A DNA stretch of 64,000 nt from an uncultured Poribacteria bacterium (GCA_951812525.1 OX638316.1:3652506-3716505), one strand, 5' to 3'; counted from the first letter of the stretch, positions 25,856 to 36,149 are shown. The notes: a model not told the origin generated them from the letters alone. Numbers and translations are program-made.

Positions 25856-28800
25856 TGTCAAGAAGATTCACATCTCCCAATACCGGAAAATACTTGCCGT
25901 GTGTGCTATTACTAACATGCCTTTTTACCGTCTGGACGGTAGGTGCACAAGAGATGAACACGGCACAGATTGTCGAGGAGGCGATCCGGTATCAGAATCT
26001 CGGATTGGCATACCTTGAAGAGTCACAGCCTTCAAAGGCGGTTGAGGCGTTTACAAACCTCGTCGAGTTGCTCCCCAACGAGGCGATCGGCTATGGGAAC
26101 CTCGCAGTCGCACACCTACGACTCCAGCAAGCAGATACCGCCGAAGAATGGGTAAAACGCGGGATAGCCGCCGCACCGGCGGACAGTCAGTTACACTTTA
26201 TCTTATCCGAGGTCTACCAATTACAGGGACAGAGCGACTTAGCAGTAGAAGCGATGAAAGAAGCCGTCCGATTGGCACCCGACGAATTAGAGTTCCGCTA
26301 CAAATTGGTCCGCCACTATCTCGGACAACGCAACATTCCTGAAGCACAGAAAGAGGCGGTTCGACATCTCCAAGAACTTCACGCCAGGTCACCCGTAAAT
26401 ATTGTGGTGCTGTTGAAACTAACACAGGGATTGTTGGCACAAGAACAATTAGAGACAGCTGAGAACCTCAGTCAGGAATTAAGGCACCTTTTAGGCGATA
26501 CAGACCCAGAAAAACTCGAGTACCTCATACAAGGAATAGTCGCAATAAAGCAGGGAGACCTGAAACTCGCTTCACGAAATATCCGGATTTTCGAGAACTT
26601 ACAACGCGCCAGTCCGCGCTATCAGCAAGGCATTGGCGAATTGGTAACCAATATCCTTGGGCATCCCATAGAGACATTTGACCCAAATTTCAGAGCACGC
26701 GTCGTTGCCAAACAGAGTCCACCGATTGAGGTGGAATTTGTCAATGTTACCGAACAGCTTGGGCTTGCAGATGTCGAGAGTATGCCTATCGATGCCGTGA
26801 ATATTTCTCTCATTGACTACGATGGCGACGGAAACCTCGACCTGTATATAACACCCGCGGGAGTTCTCTTTCGGAATACCGGTGGGCAGTTTACATCTGT
26901 TCGACAGTTTCAGATAGAAGAGCAGGACGTTTTAAGTCCGCACACCGTAGCGTTTGTCGATTTGGATAAAGATGGAACACAAGATTTCCTATTGCAAACC
27001 CTCAGCCGAATAGGACTTTTTCGCATAGATGCCTCCGGAAGTTGGGGCGGATCTACCCTCGTCGAATATGAGCAAGCGAGAACAGAAATGGGTGTCCTTC
27101 ATCCTGTCGATTATGACCACGATGGCGATCTGGATCTCTTTATAGACGGTGGTACGATGTATAGGAATAATGGTGATGAAACTTTCACCGATGTCGGAGA
27201 TCAGACCTTTGTAGTGACCGATGCGGATGGTGTGAACCCCAAACGCGGTATTCCTACTGAAACACTGTCCGCCGATTTTGATGATGATGGAGACATAGAC
27301 CTTTTCGTTATACATAGCGAGACCGGAGGCACCCTCTACGACAATCTCCGCCAAGGGCGACTCCGTGCCGTTTCGAGTGAAATCGGGATTCCACAGGATG
27401 TCCGTTATACCGCAGCTGCCGCTGGTGATTATGACAACGACGAAGACGTTGACCTATTCTTAGCTACAGCAGACCACACCCACCTCTATCGGAATAATGG
27501 AGACGGGAGTTTTGTCAACGCATTCAGTTCACAGGCAGGTGTCCAAGGTCTACCACCTACTCTATTGAAAAATATAGACTACGACAACGACGGATTCGTT
27601 GATGTATGGGTCGGTGGCGAGGAGGGTATGTTTCTGTTTCGGAATGACGGCACTGGTGAGTTTACTGAACCTTACCCTTTCATAGACCCAACGACACTAA
27701 CAGGTGAGCCACTTCTCAGGAATGCAATCGCTGGGGCGGTCGGTGATTACGACAACGACGGCGACCTTGACCTCTTTTTCATCAACAGCGATGGGCAACT
27801 GCGCGCACTGCAAAACAACGGCGGGAATCAAAACAACTGGATACAGGTCCGGTTAGAGGGCATTACTGCTGGAAATAATAAGGTCAATAGAGACGGGATC
27901 GGATCAAAGTTGGAGGTAAAAGTCGGCGATCTCTACCAATTGCGGTATGTCTCCCAACAGGTGTCCCATTTCGGATTAGGCGCGTTTGATGAGGCAGATG
28001 TCGTCCGTGTCGTCTGGACAAACGGTGTTCCGCAAAACGTTATCACACCGCAGGCGAGGCAGCAAATCTTGGAGAAACAGGTGCTAAAAGGCTCCTGCCC
28101 CTTCCTATACGTCTACAACGGGGAACAGTATGAATTCGTGACCGATCTGCTCTGGCGCGCCCCGTTAGGGCTTGTCACCTCAATGGGGTTCGTTGCCCCT
28201 GACGAAACAAGGGACTTTGTGAAAATATCCGCGGAGCAGATGCAACCGAAGTCTGGCAAGTATTCTATTCAGATTACCGAGGAGTTGTGGGAGACCGCCT
28301 ATTTTGATGAGGTGAAACTGATAGCAGTCGATCATCCTGTAGGTACCGACATCTTTGTGGATGAACAGTATATCCCGCCGCCGTTTGCCGAATTCAAAGT
28401 CTACGGTGTTGCAGAGAAACTGCGTCCGAAGTCGGCAACTGATCATCACGGTAGAGATGTCTCCGATGCCTTAAAAGCGTTTGATTACCACTACGCCGTC
28501 GAACACGCACCCGGTACCTATCAAGGCGTTGTCGAACCACATGCCATTGTTCTTGACCTTGGCGATGTCCCTAAGGACACGCCCGTAACACTCTTCCTCA
28601 CAGGATGGATTTTCCCGACCGATACGAGTATCAATATCGCGCTATCACAAAACCCAGCGATTAATCCCAGTTTCCCTTCAGTTGCTGTGAAGGACGAAAC
28701 GGGTGAATGGAAAACTGTTATTGACATGATCGGGATACCCGCAGGAAAAAATAAGACGATTACTGTAGATCTGACCGGCAAATTCCTATCGGATGATCGG

Positions 28801-29370
28801 CGTGTTCGGATCGAAACTGATATGCAGATTTACTGGGATATGGCGTTTTTCACGGTTGGATCACAGTCGGTACCGATGGAGATGACAACGCTGAACCCGG
28901 ATAGTGCGGATCTACACTACCGCGGCTTCTCTGAGATGTATCGTCCGAACCCGCATGCCCCGCACCTATTTGACTATCAAAAGGTGACGACCGAGGCACA
29001 GTGGCGCGACCTTGCCGGATACTACACCCGCTTCGGCGATGTTAACGCTCTATTGCAGGAAGTTGACGACATGTACGTTATCCTCAATGCAGGCGACGAA
29101 ATCACAGTTGAATTTGATGCTGCGCGCTTGCCCGATTTGAAATCGGGGTGGGTGCGCGACTTTATCCTTTACAGCGACGGGTGGGACAAGGATGGTGACA
29201 TCAATACGCTCACATCACAGACAGTCGAGCCGCTACCTTTTCACGGGATGTCCGCCTATCCCTATCCGAAAACTGAAAACTATCCAGACGACGCAGCGCA
29301 TCGACAGTATCAGCGTGAATACAACACGCGACACGTAGAACACCGACTGCCGCCGTTAGGAAGCAAATAA
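25855..29370 (+). CDS. Giant secreted TPR and FG-GAP/VCBS repeat protein with ASPIC/UnbV domain
   Basis: A 1171-residue protein. A signal peptide (cleavage near VGAQ, residue about 32) is followed by TPR-like repeats at about 40-160, then from about 290 to 640 a series of Ca-binding VCBS repeats (DYDGDGNLDLY, DLDKDGTQDF, DYDHDGDLDLF, DFDDDGDIDLF, DYDNDGDLDLFF). An ASPIC/UnbV-like segment follows (GSKLEVKVGDLYQLR, then VVWTNG). About 450 further residues (from KGSCPFLYVYNGEQYEF) form an unnamed C-terminal region. The architecture suggests an extracellular or periplasmic seven-bladed integrin-like propeller with an adhesion or substrate-binding role. Function not determined. Confidence 0.88.
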   Translation: MSRRFTSPNTGKYLPCVLLLTCLFTVWTVGAQEMNTAQIVEEAIRYQNLGLAYLEESQPSKAVEAFTNLVELLPNEAIGYGNLAVAHLRLQQADTAEEWVKRGIAAAPADSQLHFILSEVYQLQGQSDLAVEAMKEAVRLAPDELEFRYKLVRHYLGQRNIPEAQKEAVRHLQELHARSPVNIVVLLKLTQGLLAQEQLETAENLSQELRHLLGDTDPEKLEYLIQGIVAIKQGDLKLASRNIRIFENLQRASPRYQQGIGELVTNILGHPIETFDPNFRARVVAKQSPPIEVEFVNVTEQLGLADVESMPIDAVNISLIDYDGDGNLDLYITPAGVLFRNTGGQFTSVRQFQIEEQDVLSPHTVAFVDLDKDGTQDFLLQTLSRIGLFRIDASGSWGGSTLVEYEQARTEMGVLHPVDYDHDGDLDLFIDGGTMYRNNGDETFTDVGDQTFVVTDADGVNPKRGIPTETLSADFDDDGDIDLFVIHSETGGTLYDNLRQGRLRAVSSEIGIPQDVRYTAAAAGDYDNDEDVDLFLATADHTHLYRNNGDGSFVNAFSSQAGVQGLPPTLLKNIDYDNDGFVDVWVGGEEGMFLFRNDGTGEFTEPYPFIDPTTLTGEPLLRNAIAGAVGDYDNDGDLDLFFINSDGQLRALQNNGGNQNNWIQVRLEGITAGNNKVNRDGIGSKLEVKVGDLYQLRYVSQQVSHFGLGAFDEADVVRVVWTNGVPQNVITPQARQQILEKQVLKGSCPFLYVYNGEQYEFVTDLLWRAPLGLVTSMGFVAPDETRDFVKISAEQMQPKSGKYSIQITEELWETAYFDEVKLIAVDHPVGTDIFVDEQYIPPPFAEFKVYGVAEKLRPKSATDHHGRDVSDALKAFDYHYAVEHAPGTYQGVVEPHAIVLDLGDVPKDTPVTLFLTGWIFPTDTSINIALSQNPAINPSFPSVAVKDETGEWKTVIDMIGIPAGKNKTITVDLTGKFLSDDRRVRIETDMQIYWDMAFFTVGSQSVPMEMTTLNPDSADLHYRGFSEMYRPNPHAPHLFDYQKVTTEAQWRDLAGYYTRFGDVNALLQEVDDMYVILNAGDEITVEFDAARLPDLKSGWVRDFILYSDGWDKDGDINTLTSQTVEPLPFHGMSAYPYPKTENYPDDAAHRQYQREYNTRHVEHRLPPLGSK

Positions 29371-29454
29371 CGTGAGTTTAAGAGGGTTAAGAGGGTATGT
29401 GCCGTAAACTGTTAGTTTGCGATGCCTCTGCGGTTCAGCCGCACTCAGTATCCC

Positions 29455-29488
29455 TGTAGGAGCGATCTCCTGATCGCGACTTTCTAAT
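29455..29488. repeat. TGTAGGAGSGATYTCC-type repeat
   Basis: TGTAGGAGCGATCTCC is followed by TGATCGCGACTTTCTA, between the convergent TPR/VCBS and MFS genes. Just before it, at about 29401-29445, is another short repeat with GCAAACTG-type sequence (also near 47900). Confidence 0.65.
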
Positions 29489-29523
29489 TAAGAGTTTGTG
29501 CTATAATAGTCCAGAAGTGGCAA

Positions 29524-30708
29524 TCATGAGGTACTCACCACTTCTGTCTCAATTTTGCGTAGGGGGATGTACAGACAAAGCGTCGCGATTACTAAAATGC
29601 CTGCCAGAACTACGTACGGGTAAGTGCCTTTTTCGTAAAGCCAGCCACCGAGAATCGGTCCCAAGATACGTCCTAAGCTTAAAAAGGCATCCATGATACC
29701 GATAGCGGTGCCTTGACCGATCTGGGTCTCCTTAGAAATCCACGACGAATTAGAGGGACGGATGAGTTGGTTACCGATACCGGTGATGGTGAGACACACC
29801 GTGATCGTTACAAAAGAGAACGCCTTGGGCAAGAGTGCCAGACCGAGGGCGTTAAAAAATAGTCCCACAAGGATAATTCGCCGTTCTCCGAACCTATTGA
29901 TTAATCTACCAAGTAAAGCCCCCTGTATTGGAACAACAACCGCACCCATGACCATAAACATCCAACCCATTTCTCTTTGTCTGTAGTCCCAACCCGCTTC
30001 AATGAAAAGTGGAAACGTCGCCTCTAATCCAGCAATACTGAAGGCTGTAAAAAATGCGACAAGAAAAAGGGAGTTAAATGGTGACTTCAGGGTCGTCCAA
30101 CGGAATATTTGGCGTGGTGAGATCCATGCGTGCTGCTCTTCATTCTGTTTCCCAATATCGGCTTTCTGTAGTGATTCCGGTAGGAGCACAAGCGCGAAGA
30201 GACAGGTTAGAAGAGAAAGACCGCCCGCGACAAAAAACGGTGTATCGTGTCTGCCCATGACCCCGCCAATTGCCGGTCCAAGGATAAACCCGAGTCCCAT
30301 CGCAGCACCCATCAGTCCCATGCCTCTGCCGCGCTCTTCAGAGGTCGTTACATCGGCAATAGAAGCCATGACACTCGGCAGCACTGCTGCTGAGGCAATA
30401 CCTGCAGCACTGCGGGCGATGAAAAGCCATTCGTAATCTTTTGCCAATCCGAACCAAATCAAGGCGACAGCATTCCCAAGCAACCCAAGCAGAATTGCCG
30501 GTTTTCTGCCGTATCTATCCGATAACCTGCCCCAGATCGGTGCAAATATCAACTGCATCCCAGAATAAATGGATAGTAATATGGCGATTTGCGTGGGAGT
30601 TGCGCCGATATCTTTGGCGTAATAAGCGAGATTTGGAATGATGATGCCAAACCCAAGCATCACGAAAAATAGGGTTAAAAACAGGAGAAGTATTCTTGAT
30701 TTTTCCAT
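29524..30708 (-). CDS. MFS multidrug-type efflux transporter
   Basis: A 394-residue integral membrane protein with about twelve hydrophobic segments. Motif A of the major facilitator family appears after TM2 (GRLSDRYGRKP), and a weaker second copy after TM8 (GRLINRFGERR). The TM5 region carries the proton-antiporter motif C-like GFILGPAIGGV. These place it among drug:proton antiporters of the TetA/MdtG kind. The substrate is unknown. It is transcribed alone in reverse, and converges with the TPR/VCBS gene. Confidence 0.92.
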   Translation of the reverse strand: MEKSRILLLFLTLFFVMLGFGIIIPNLAYYAKDIGATPTQIAILLSIYSGMQLIFAPIWGRLSDRYGRKPAILLGLLGNAVALIWFGLAKDYEWLFIARSAAGIASAAVLPSVMASIADVTTSEERGRGMGLMGAAMGLGFILGPAIGGVMGRHDTPFFVAGGLSLLTCLFALVLLPESLQKADIGKQNEEQHAWISPRQIFRWTTLKSPFNSLFLVAFFTAFSIAGLEATFPLFIEAGWDYRQREMGWMFMVMGAVVVPIQGALLGRLINRFGERRIILVGLFFNALGLALLPKAFSFVTITVCLTITGIGNQLIRPSNSSWISKETQIGQGTAIGIMDAFLSLGRILGPILGGWLYEKGTYPYVVLAGILVIATLCLYIPLRKIETEVVSTS

Positions 30709-31155
30709 CTAATTGGGCGAGAAAATCCGCTATAAAGCCTTATACCTTTCAATGCTAACAGATTGTGTTACAGACGTGATCCGTGAGCGATACTATGATA
30801 GAATAAATATTGGAGCATTCAGTTCTTGTCTAGGAGAGGTTCCCAAATTGTGCTATCAAAGCACTATTTGTCTTCGCTTTACATTTCCCGACTTTTAACT
30901 TATAACGTATAACCCAAAACTGAATAACTCTGTATAATATCGTTTATTATAGCAAGTCTGAGAAGCACATGTCAACTTAAATGCGGAGCGTTCTGTTCCT
31001 AACACCGTCGGGTTTTTGAATAAAAAAGCCCTGCTTTTTGGAAAATTTAGTCTGGAAAATTTGGCATATTTTTGCTATAATACAATCGGATTCATAATTG
31101 ATTCATAATTAACAGACCTCTCAACAATTGCAATCATAAAAAAATTGGAGGAAGG
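30709..31155. other. Intergenic region with repeats and the dnaE promoter
   Basis: A 447-base divergent gap between the MFS gene and dnaE. It holds an AACAGATTGTGTTACAGAC-like repeat (about 30748), a CAAATTGTGCTATCAAAGC repeat running into TCTTCGCTTTACATT (30844-30893; a copy is at 59367-59406), AACTTATAAC-type tails (30895-30915), and TATAAT boxes at 30932 and 31076. No gene was seen in it. Confidence 0.6.
31053..31081 (+). promoter_or_regulatory. Probable dnaE promoter
   Basis: TGGAAA (31053-31058) and consensus TATAAT (31076-31081) are 17 bases apart, with TTGC before the -10 resembling an extended -10. The start codon is 75 bases downstream. The -35 match is weak. Confidence 0.5.
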
Positions 31156-34100
31156 ATGGCAGCCGAATTCGTTCATCTACATAATCATAGCGAGTATAGC
31201 ATGCTTGATGGTGCCTGTCGTATCGCCGATATGGTGGATTGGGCAGTCGAAAATAGTGCACCCGCTGTCGCTCTCACTGACCATGGAAACATGTTCGGGG
31301 CATGGGAGTTATATGGCAAGGCAGATAAAGCAGGCGTCAACCCGATCGTCGGGTGTGAGGTATATGTCGCACCTGGTGACCGGAAGACCCGCGGCAAGCA
31401 ACAGGGGGGTCCTTACCATCTCACGCTCCTCGCAAAAGACGCAACCGGTTACCAAAATCTCCTAAAATTGGTATCACTTGGATATACAGAAGGGTTCTAC
31501 AGTAAACCGCGCATTGACATGGAAATCCTGCGCGAATACCGTGATGGAATTATTGCGCTAACGGGGTGCATTCAAGGACAGGTCCCACAGCTTCTCTGTT
31601 CCAATAGGCGGGAAGAAGGCATTCAAAACTTCAAAACGCTCATGGAAATAATGGGAGAACGGAATCTTTACGTTGAAGTACAAAATCACTATATCGACAA
31701 GGAACTTGAGGCATATCCGATAATGGTGGAGCTGGCGAAAGAGTTCAATCTTCCGCTTGTGGGTACAAACGATTGTCACTACCTCCGCAAATCTGACCAT
31801 AGCATGCACGATGTCCTCCTCTGCATCCAGACGAAGAAAACTGTCAACGACCAAGATCGACTCCGGTTTGACAACCACTTCTACTTTAAAAGTGCTGACG
31901 AGATGCGGGAGGCATTAAAGAATTATCCGCCGGAAGCCATTGCCAATACACTTGAAATTTCCAATCGATGTAGCCTTAAACTCGATTATGGCAAGAGTGT
32001 GATGCCCGAATACGAAGTTCCTGAAGGACATACAAACGACAGCTATCTCAAAGAATTGTGCTATCAAGGCTTGCGCGAAAAATATAACGGTGAACTCTCT
32101 GAACCCATCCGACAGAGGCTGGATTACGAGTTGGATATTATTAGTAAGACCGACTACTCCGGGTACTTCCTCATTGTCTGGGATTACGTTCAATACGCCC
32201 ACAAACAGGGCTATCCACTCTCCGCACGCGGCTCCGCTGCTAGTAGTCTTGTGCTGTATGCACTCGACGTGATTACCTTCAATCCGATGGATTACGACTG
32301 TCTCTTTGAACGGTTTCTGAGTCTTGAACGTGTCAGCCCACCCGACATTGATATCGACTTCGCTGATCGTGCCCGTGAACACGTCATCGACTATCTCGTC
32401 CAAAAATACGGGGTAGATTCCGTCGGCAAAGTTGCTACCTTTGCGACACTCGGCGCAAAAGCCGCTATCACGGATGTTGGACGTGCACTTGAGATGCCGC
32501 TCGAAAATGTCAAGGAGTTAACACAACGAATCCCAAGCATGCCAGGCATCACGATTGATGATGCTTTGGAGCAGGTTCCCGAATTTCAAGCACTCGCCGA
32601 ACGTCCTGAAAATAAAGAACTCATGGATCTCAGTAAAGCCGTTGAGGGTATGAAACGACACGTCTCATGCCACGCTTCTGCGATTGTCGTCTCAAACGGT
32701 CCGCTAACCAACTATGTCCCACTCTTCAAAGATAGACACGATCAGGTCGCAACACAGTTTGAAGGTAAAATCGTTGAAGATGTCGGGATCGTTAAGTTTG
32801 ATTCCCTCGGCTTACGGAGTCTTACCGAGACCTACGACTGCCTTCAGATGATTAAGGCGAACCACGGTAAGGACATCAAGTTAGAGGGTATTCCCTTTGA
32901 CGATAAACAGACCTATGCCCTGCTCAGTAAAGGCTTGATTAACGGCTTGTTCCAATTGGAAGCCTCTCCAGGTATGTATCGGGTTGTTACCCAACTCAGA
33001 CCAGATAACTTTGAGGAATTCTCCGCGATTCCAGCGCTCTATCGTCCCGGTCCGCTGGAAAGCGGTTTTATGCAACAGTTTATAGATCGAAAAAACGGGT
33101 TGCAGAAGGTGGAATATATCCATGAATCGCTTGAAGGTGTACTCAAAAACACCTACGGGGTCTGTGTTTATCAGGAGCAGGTGATGCAGATTGCTCGCGA
33201 TATGGCGGGCTTTAGCTTGGGTGAAGCCGATATCCTCCGCTCCGCTATGGGAAAGAAAGACGAGGCGTTGCTCAAAGCACAGCGCGAGAAATTCATTGAA
33301 GGCGCAGCGAAAAACGGCATCGTTAAGAAGGAAGCAGAAGATATATTTGGCCTGCTTGAACCCTTTGCACGCTATGCATTCAACAAGTCGCACACTGTCG
33401 CCTACTCGATGTTGGCTTACCGTATGGCGTATCTGAAAACACACTATCCCCACGAGTTCATGGCGGCAATGATGACTGGCGAGTCTGGCGACTCAGCGAA
33501 AGTTACGCGTTACCGTACCGAATGTAAGAGACTTGCTGACTTCCTGGATGTAGAAATCAATCTTTTACCGCCGGATGTCAATAGCAGCAGTCGAGAATTC
33601 ACCGTAGATGACAACGATATCTGCTTTGGACTTGTTGCCGTGAAAGGTGTGGGTGATGCTGCGATAGGCGCAGTCGTGGAGGCACGAGAGCAGGGAGGTT
33701 CGTTCACATCCTTACAGGACTTCTGCGAACGCGTGGATACCAAACAGGTCACGAAGCGCGCTGTTGAAAGTTTAATTATGAGCGGTGCTTTTGATTCGCT
33801 TCAGGGACATCGCGCACAACACATGGCAAACTTAGACAGTATCATGAAAGTCGCACAAAGTGCACAGGCAGAACGCGATCGCGGACAGATGAGTCTCTTC
33901 GGCGAGGCGGAGGAGGCACCACCGATAACTGTGACGCTCACCGATACTCCAGAAATCGACCCGTTAGAACGGCTCAAGCAGGAAAAAGAACAGCTCGGTT
34001 TCTACGTCTCTGGACACCCGCTCGAAGAATATAGCGACATCATTGAGTACTACACAACCGCAAGCACGCAAACGCTCCTCACACACCCAATTGATACCGA

Positions 34101-34677
34101 GGTTTTCGTCGCAGGCATGATAACGGAGGTTAAAAATCTCACCACGAAGAAAGGGGATCCCATGGCAGTTATTGGGTTCGAGGACCTCGAAGGCTCCGTG
34201 GAGGCGGTTGTTTTCCCTGATGCATATAAAACTGCTGGTGATCTCTTTGAAGGTAGAGTTGTTTGGATCCGCGGGAAAGTCAACCAGAATGGTAGGAATC
34301 GGAGGTCTGATGACGAGAGCCAAAGGGAGCAACGTCAGATACAAGCTGAAGCCATCGTTGATATTGAGTCCGTCCGTGATAGACAGACCTCTGCACTTGA
34401 GGTGACAATTACTGAAGCAGATCTTGAGAACACTGAAAAACTCGAACAACTCCAGAAGATTGCCAGTGCCAATAGAGGGCAAAATGATCTGATTTTACGC
34501 CTCATGAGTCCCCGCTACGGTGAGGTTATCGCCCAATGTGGTAGGAAATACAATGTAGCGTATAAACCGCAAGTTATCGAACAGGTGGAGAAATTATTTG
34601 GTGCGAATTGTATCAAACCCAGCAATCGCACAATACGTGGGAGTAAGAGTCGCACCGCATACTCGGAGTTTGTGTAA
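31156..34677 (+). CDS. dnaE: DNA polymerase III subunit alpha
   Basis: A 1173-residue replicative polymerase of the C family, DnaE1 length. The N-terminal PHP domain begins HLHNHSEYSMLDG (7-19). The palm has the catalytic PDIDIDFAD at 396-404. The fingers and beta-binding region follow, with a helix-hairpin-helix segment around VAVKGVGDAAIGAVV. An OB-fold near residue 970 reads VFVAGMITEV, and the C-terminus contains a tau-binding-like tail. An AATTGGAGGAAGG site precedes the ATG. It is a single-copy housekeeping gene expected in the chromosome. Confidence 0.97.
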   Translation: MAAEFVHLHNHSEYSMLDGACRIADMVDWAVENSAPAVALTDHGNMFGAWELYGKADKAGVNPIVGCEVYVAPGDRKTRGKQQGGPYHLTLLAKDATGYQNLLKLVSLGYTEGFYSKPRIDMEILREYRDGIIALTGCIQGQVPQLLCSNRREEGIQNFKTLMEIMGERNLYVEVQNHYIDKELEAYPIMVELAKEFNLPLVGTNDCHYLRKSDHSMHDVLLCIQTKKTVNDQDRLRFDNHFYFKSADEMREALKNYPPEAIANTLEISNRCSLKLDYGKSVMPEYEVPEGHTNDSYLKELCYQGLREKYNGELSEPIRQRLDYELDIISKTDYSGYFLIVWDYVQYAHKQGYPLSARGSAASSLVLYALDVITFNPMDYDCLFERFLSLERVSPPDIDIDFADRAREHVIDYLVQKYGVDSVGKVATFATLGAKAAITDVGRALEMPLENVKELTQRIPSMPGITIDDALEQVPEFQALAERPENKELMDLSKAVEGMKRHVSCHASAIVVSNGPLTNYVPLFKDRHDQVATQFEGKIVEDVGIVKFDSLGLRSLTETYDCLQMIKANHGKDIKLEGIPFDDKQTYALLSKGLINGLFQLEASPGMYRVVTQLRPDNFEEFSAIPALYRPGPLESGFMQQFIDRKNGLQKVEYIHESLEGVLKNTYGVCVYQEQVMQIARDMAGFSLGEADILRSAMGKKDEALLKAQREKFIEGAAKNGIVKKEAEDIFGLLEPFARYAFNKSHTVAYSMLAYRMAYLKTHYPHEFMAAMMTGESGDSAKVTRYRTECKRLADFLDVEINLLPPDVNSSSREFTVDDNDICFGLVAVKGVGDAAIGAVVEAREQGGSFTSLQDFCERVDTKQVTKRAVESLIMSGAFDSLQGHRAQHMANLDSIMKVAQSAQAERDRGQMSLFGEAEEAPPITVTLTDTPEIDPLERLKQEKEQLGFYVSGHPLEEYSDIIEYYTTASTQTLLTHPIDTEVFVAGMITEVKNLTTKKGDPMAVIGFEDLEGSVEAVVFPDAYKTAGDLFEGRVVWIRGKVNQNGRNRRSDDESQREQRQIQAEAIVDIESVRDRQTSALEVTITEADLENTEKLEQLQKIASANRGQNDLILRLMSPRYGEVIAQCGRKYNVAYKPQVIEQVEKLFGANCIKPSNRTIRGSKSRTAYSEFV

Positions 34678-34740
34678 TTTCCAGTTGATGCGTTTTGCGG
34701 ACGCACTTATCCAATTGTTGCAGGAGGAGATTCATTCACT

Positions 34741-35562
34741 ATGCAATATCGCACACTCGGTAAAACCGGACTCAGCGTATCGGAGATCGGTTACGGCGGC
34801 GGCAGGGTCCGTCCAGAACACGATGAAGCCACGCTCGTCAGTATGCTCCATTACGCCATGGACTGTGGACTCAACTACCTTGACACCGCGCCAGACTACG
34901 GCGGCGGCTACAGCGAGACAATTATCGGTAAAGCGATCGCGGGACGGCGAGAATCCTGCATCGTTGCGACCAAGACGGAGGAATACGATCCGGATGGTAT
35001 CGCTACTGATGTGGAAGGAAGCCTGCAACGACTCGGTACCGACTACATTGATGTCCTACAGTTTCACGGCGGTTGGTTCTATGCCGACGATATCGACATA
35101 ATTCTGAACAAAGGTGGATTAGAGGCGTACCTAAAACTGAAAGCGGACGGGAAAGTACGCTTTATCGGGTTTTCTGCAGACGGTCCCTCCGGTGGTACGG
35201 AGCAATTAATTGCTACCGGCGAGTTCGACATGATGCAGACCCACTACAACCTGATGTATCAGAGCACCTGTGACGCGTTCGGCAGACGCGGCATCATCCC
35301 GGATGCAGTCGCACAAGAGATGGGGATTGTGCTGATGCGTTCTACCACCAGCAACGCCTACCAGAATCTCATGAAGCACTGCTTCCCGAACGAGATGGCG
35401 GATGTCGATGTAGACAGTTTTCTCCTCAACTACTCTATTTCAAACCCACTAGTGAATGTCGCGCTGATGAGCCTACAGAGCACTAACGATGTGGACTGGA
35501 CAAACGCCGTATCCGACAATGTCAATGCTCGATTAGATCTGCAAGCGATTTATGGAAGATAG
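34741..35562 (+). CDS. Aldo/keto reductase
   Basis: A 273-residue TIM-barrel oxidoreductase. Asp and Tyr are in YLDTAPDYGGGYSE, Lys in VATKTEE and His in LQFHGG, so the catalytic tetrad is complete. It is shorter than the 320-residue average and ends soon after the last barrel strand, so the usual C-terminal loop that holds NADPH is partly missing. A second aldo/keto reductase is at 51829. Substrate unknown. A GGAGGAG site precedes the ATG. Confidence 0.9.
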   Translation: MQYRTLGKTGLSVSEIGYGGGRVRPEHDEATLVSMLHYAMDCGLNYLDTAPDYGGGYSETIIGKAIAGRRESCIVATKTEEYDPDGIATDVEGSLQRLGTDYIDVLQFHGGWFYADDIDIILNKGGLEAYLKLKADGKVRFIGFSADGPSGGTEQLIATGEFDMMQTHYNLMYQSTCDAFGRRGIIPDAVAQEMGIVLMRSTTSNAYQNLMKHCFPNEMADVDVDSFLLNYSISNPLVNVALMSLQSTNDVDWTNAVSDNVNARLDLQAIYGR

Positions 35563-35640
35563 AAGGTATAAGTGTTTACAAATCTTACCGCGCACTTAGT
35601 AATATGCTCTGTTTATTCATTAGTGTGAATATGGATCAGA

Positions 35641-35877
35641 ATGGATTTTGAAATTGTTGGCGAGATTACACAAATTGAAACGATCGCCCGCGGTAAAGGT
35701 GTCCGGAACCGTGCACGGTTGCAACGGCAGTATGGTCAAGGCAGATGGCGTAAGTTAAAGGGAGTAGCATACGTTCGCCTACTTGATGGATCCGTGCGTT
35801 TTGCTGAGATTCACTGGTACCAAGCACAAGGTATTGGCAAAAGAGAATTCAAACTTAAACTCCCGTTTCTTGATTAA
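35641..35877 (+). CDS. Small conserved hypothetical protein, first of a pair
   Basis: A 78-residue basic protein with a beta-rich pattern: EIVGEITQIETIARGKG, then RLQRQYGQGRWRKLKG and RFAEIHWYQAQGIGKREFKLK. Proteins of this appearance are, from memory, common in cyanobacteria and other phyla, without an assigned function. It ends 2 bases before the next gene, which is also small, so the two are probably co-expressed, as toxin-antitoxin pairs often are. No toxin or antitoxin fold is evident. Its own ribosome site is weak. Confidence 0.6.
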   Translation: MDFEIVGEITQIETIARGKGVRNRARLQRQYGQGRWRKLKGVAYVRLLDGSVRFAEIHWYQAQGIGKREFKLKLPFLD

Positions 35878-35879
35878 TC

Positions 35880-36122
35880 ATGGACATAAAAGAAAACCAA
35901 ATACCCCAATTCGGATTATGCCTTAATAATGACGGATACGCTGCTTCTCTTGAAACTGGCAAGTTGTATCGCTTGATTCCTGATGACGAAGTTAGTACTC
36001 AGGGCTATTTGCGAGTTATAGATGAAAGTGGAGAAGAATACGCTTATGCGGCTGACCGTTTTTACTTAATTCATTTGCCTGCTGCTGTTGAACAGGCATT
36101 GCTGTCTGCATCGCAGGGATAG
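35880..36122 (+). CDS. Small conserved hypothetical protein, second of a pair
   Basis: An 80-residue acidic protein: FGLCLNNDGYAASLETGKLY, then RLIPDDEVSTQGYLRVIDESGEEYAYAAD and a final helix (VEQALLSAS). The beta-rich core with RVIDESGEEY resembles a group of short proteins often found beside partners like the one just upstream. The opposite charge of the two proteins (basic and acidic) would allow them to bind each other. The function is unknown. Confidence 0.6.
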   Translation: MDIKENQIPQFGLCLNNDGYAASLETGKLYRLIPDDEVSTQGYLRVIDESGEEYAYAADRFYLIHLPAAVEQALLSASQG

Positions 36123-36149
36123 ACATAGTTGCTGTGTTTAGCAATACAC

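Noticed and set aside
34598-35101. A 167-codon forward frame over the dnaE end and aldo/keto reductase start
   Set aside because: It overlaps two real genes in a different frame and has no family features.
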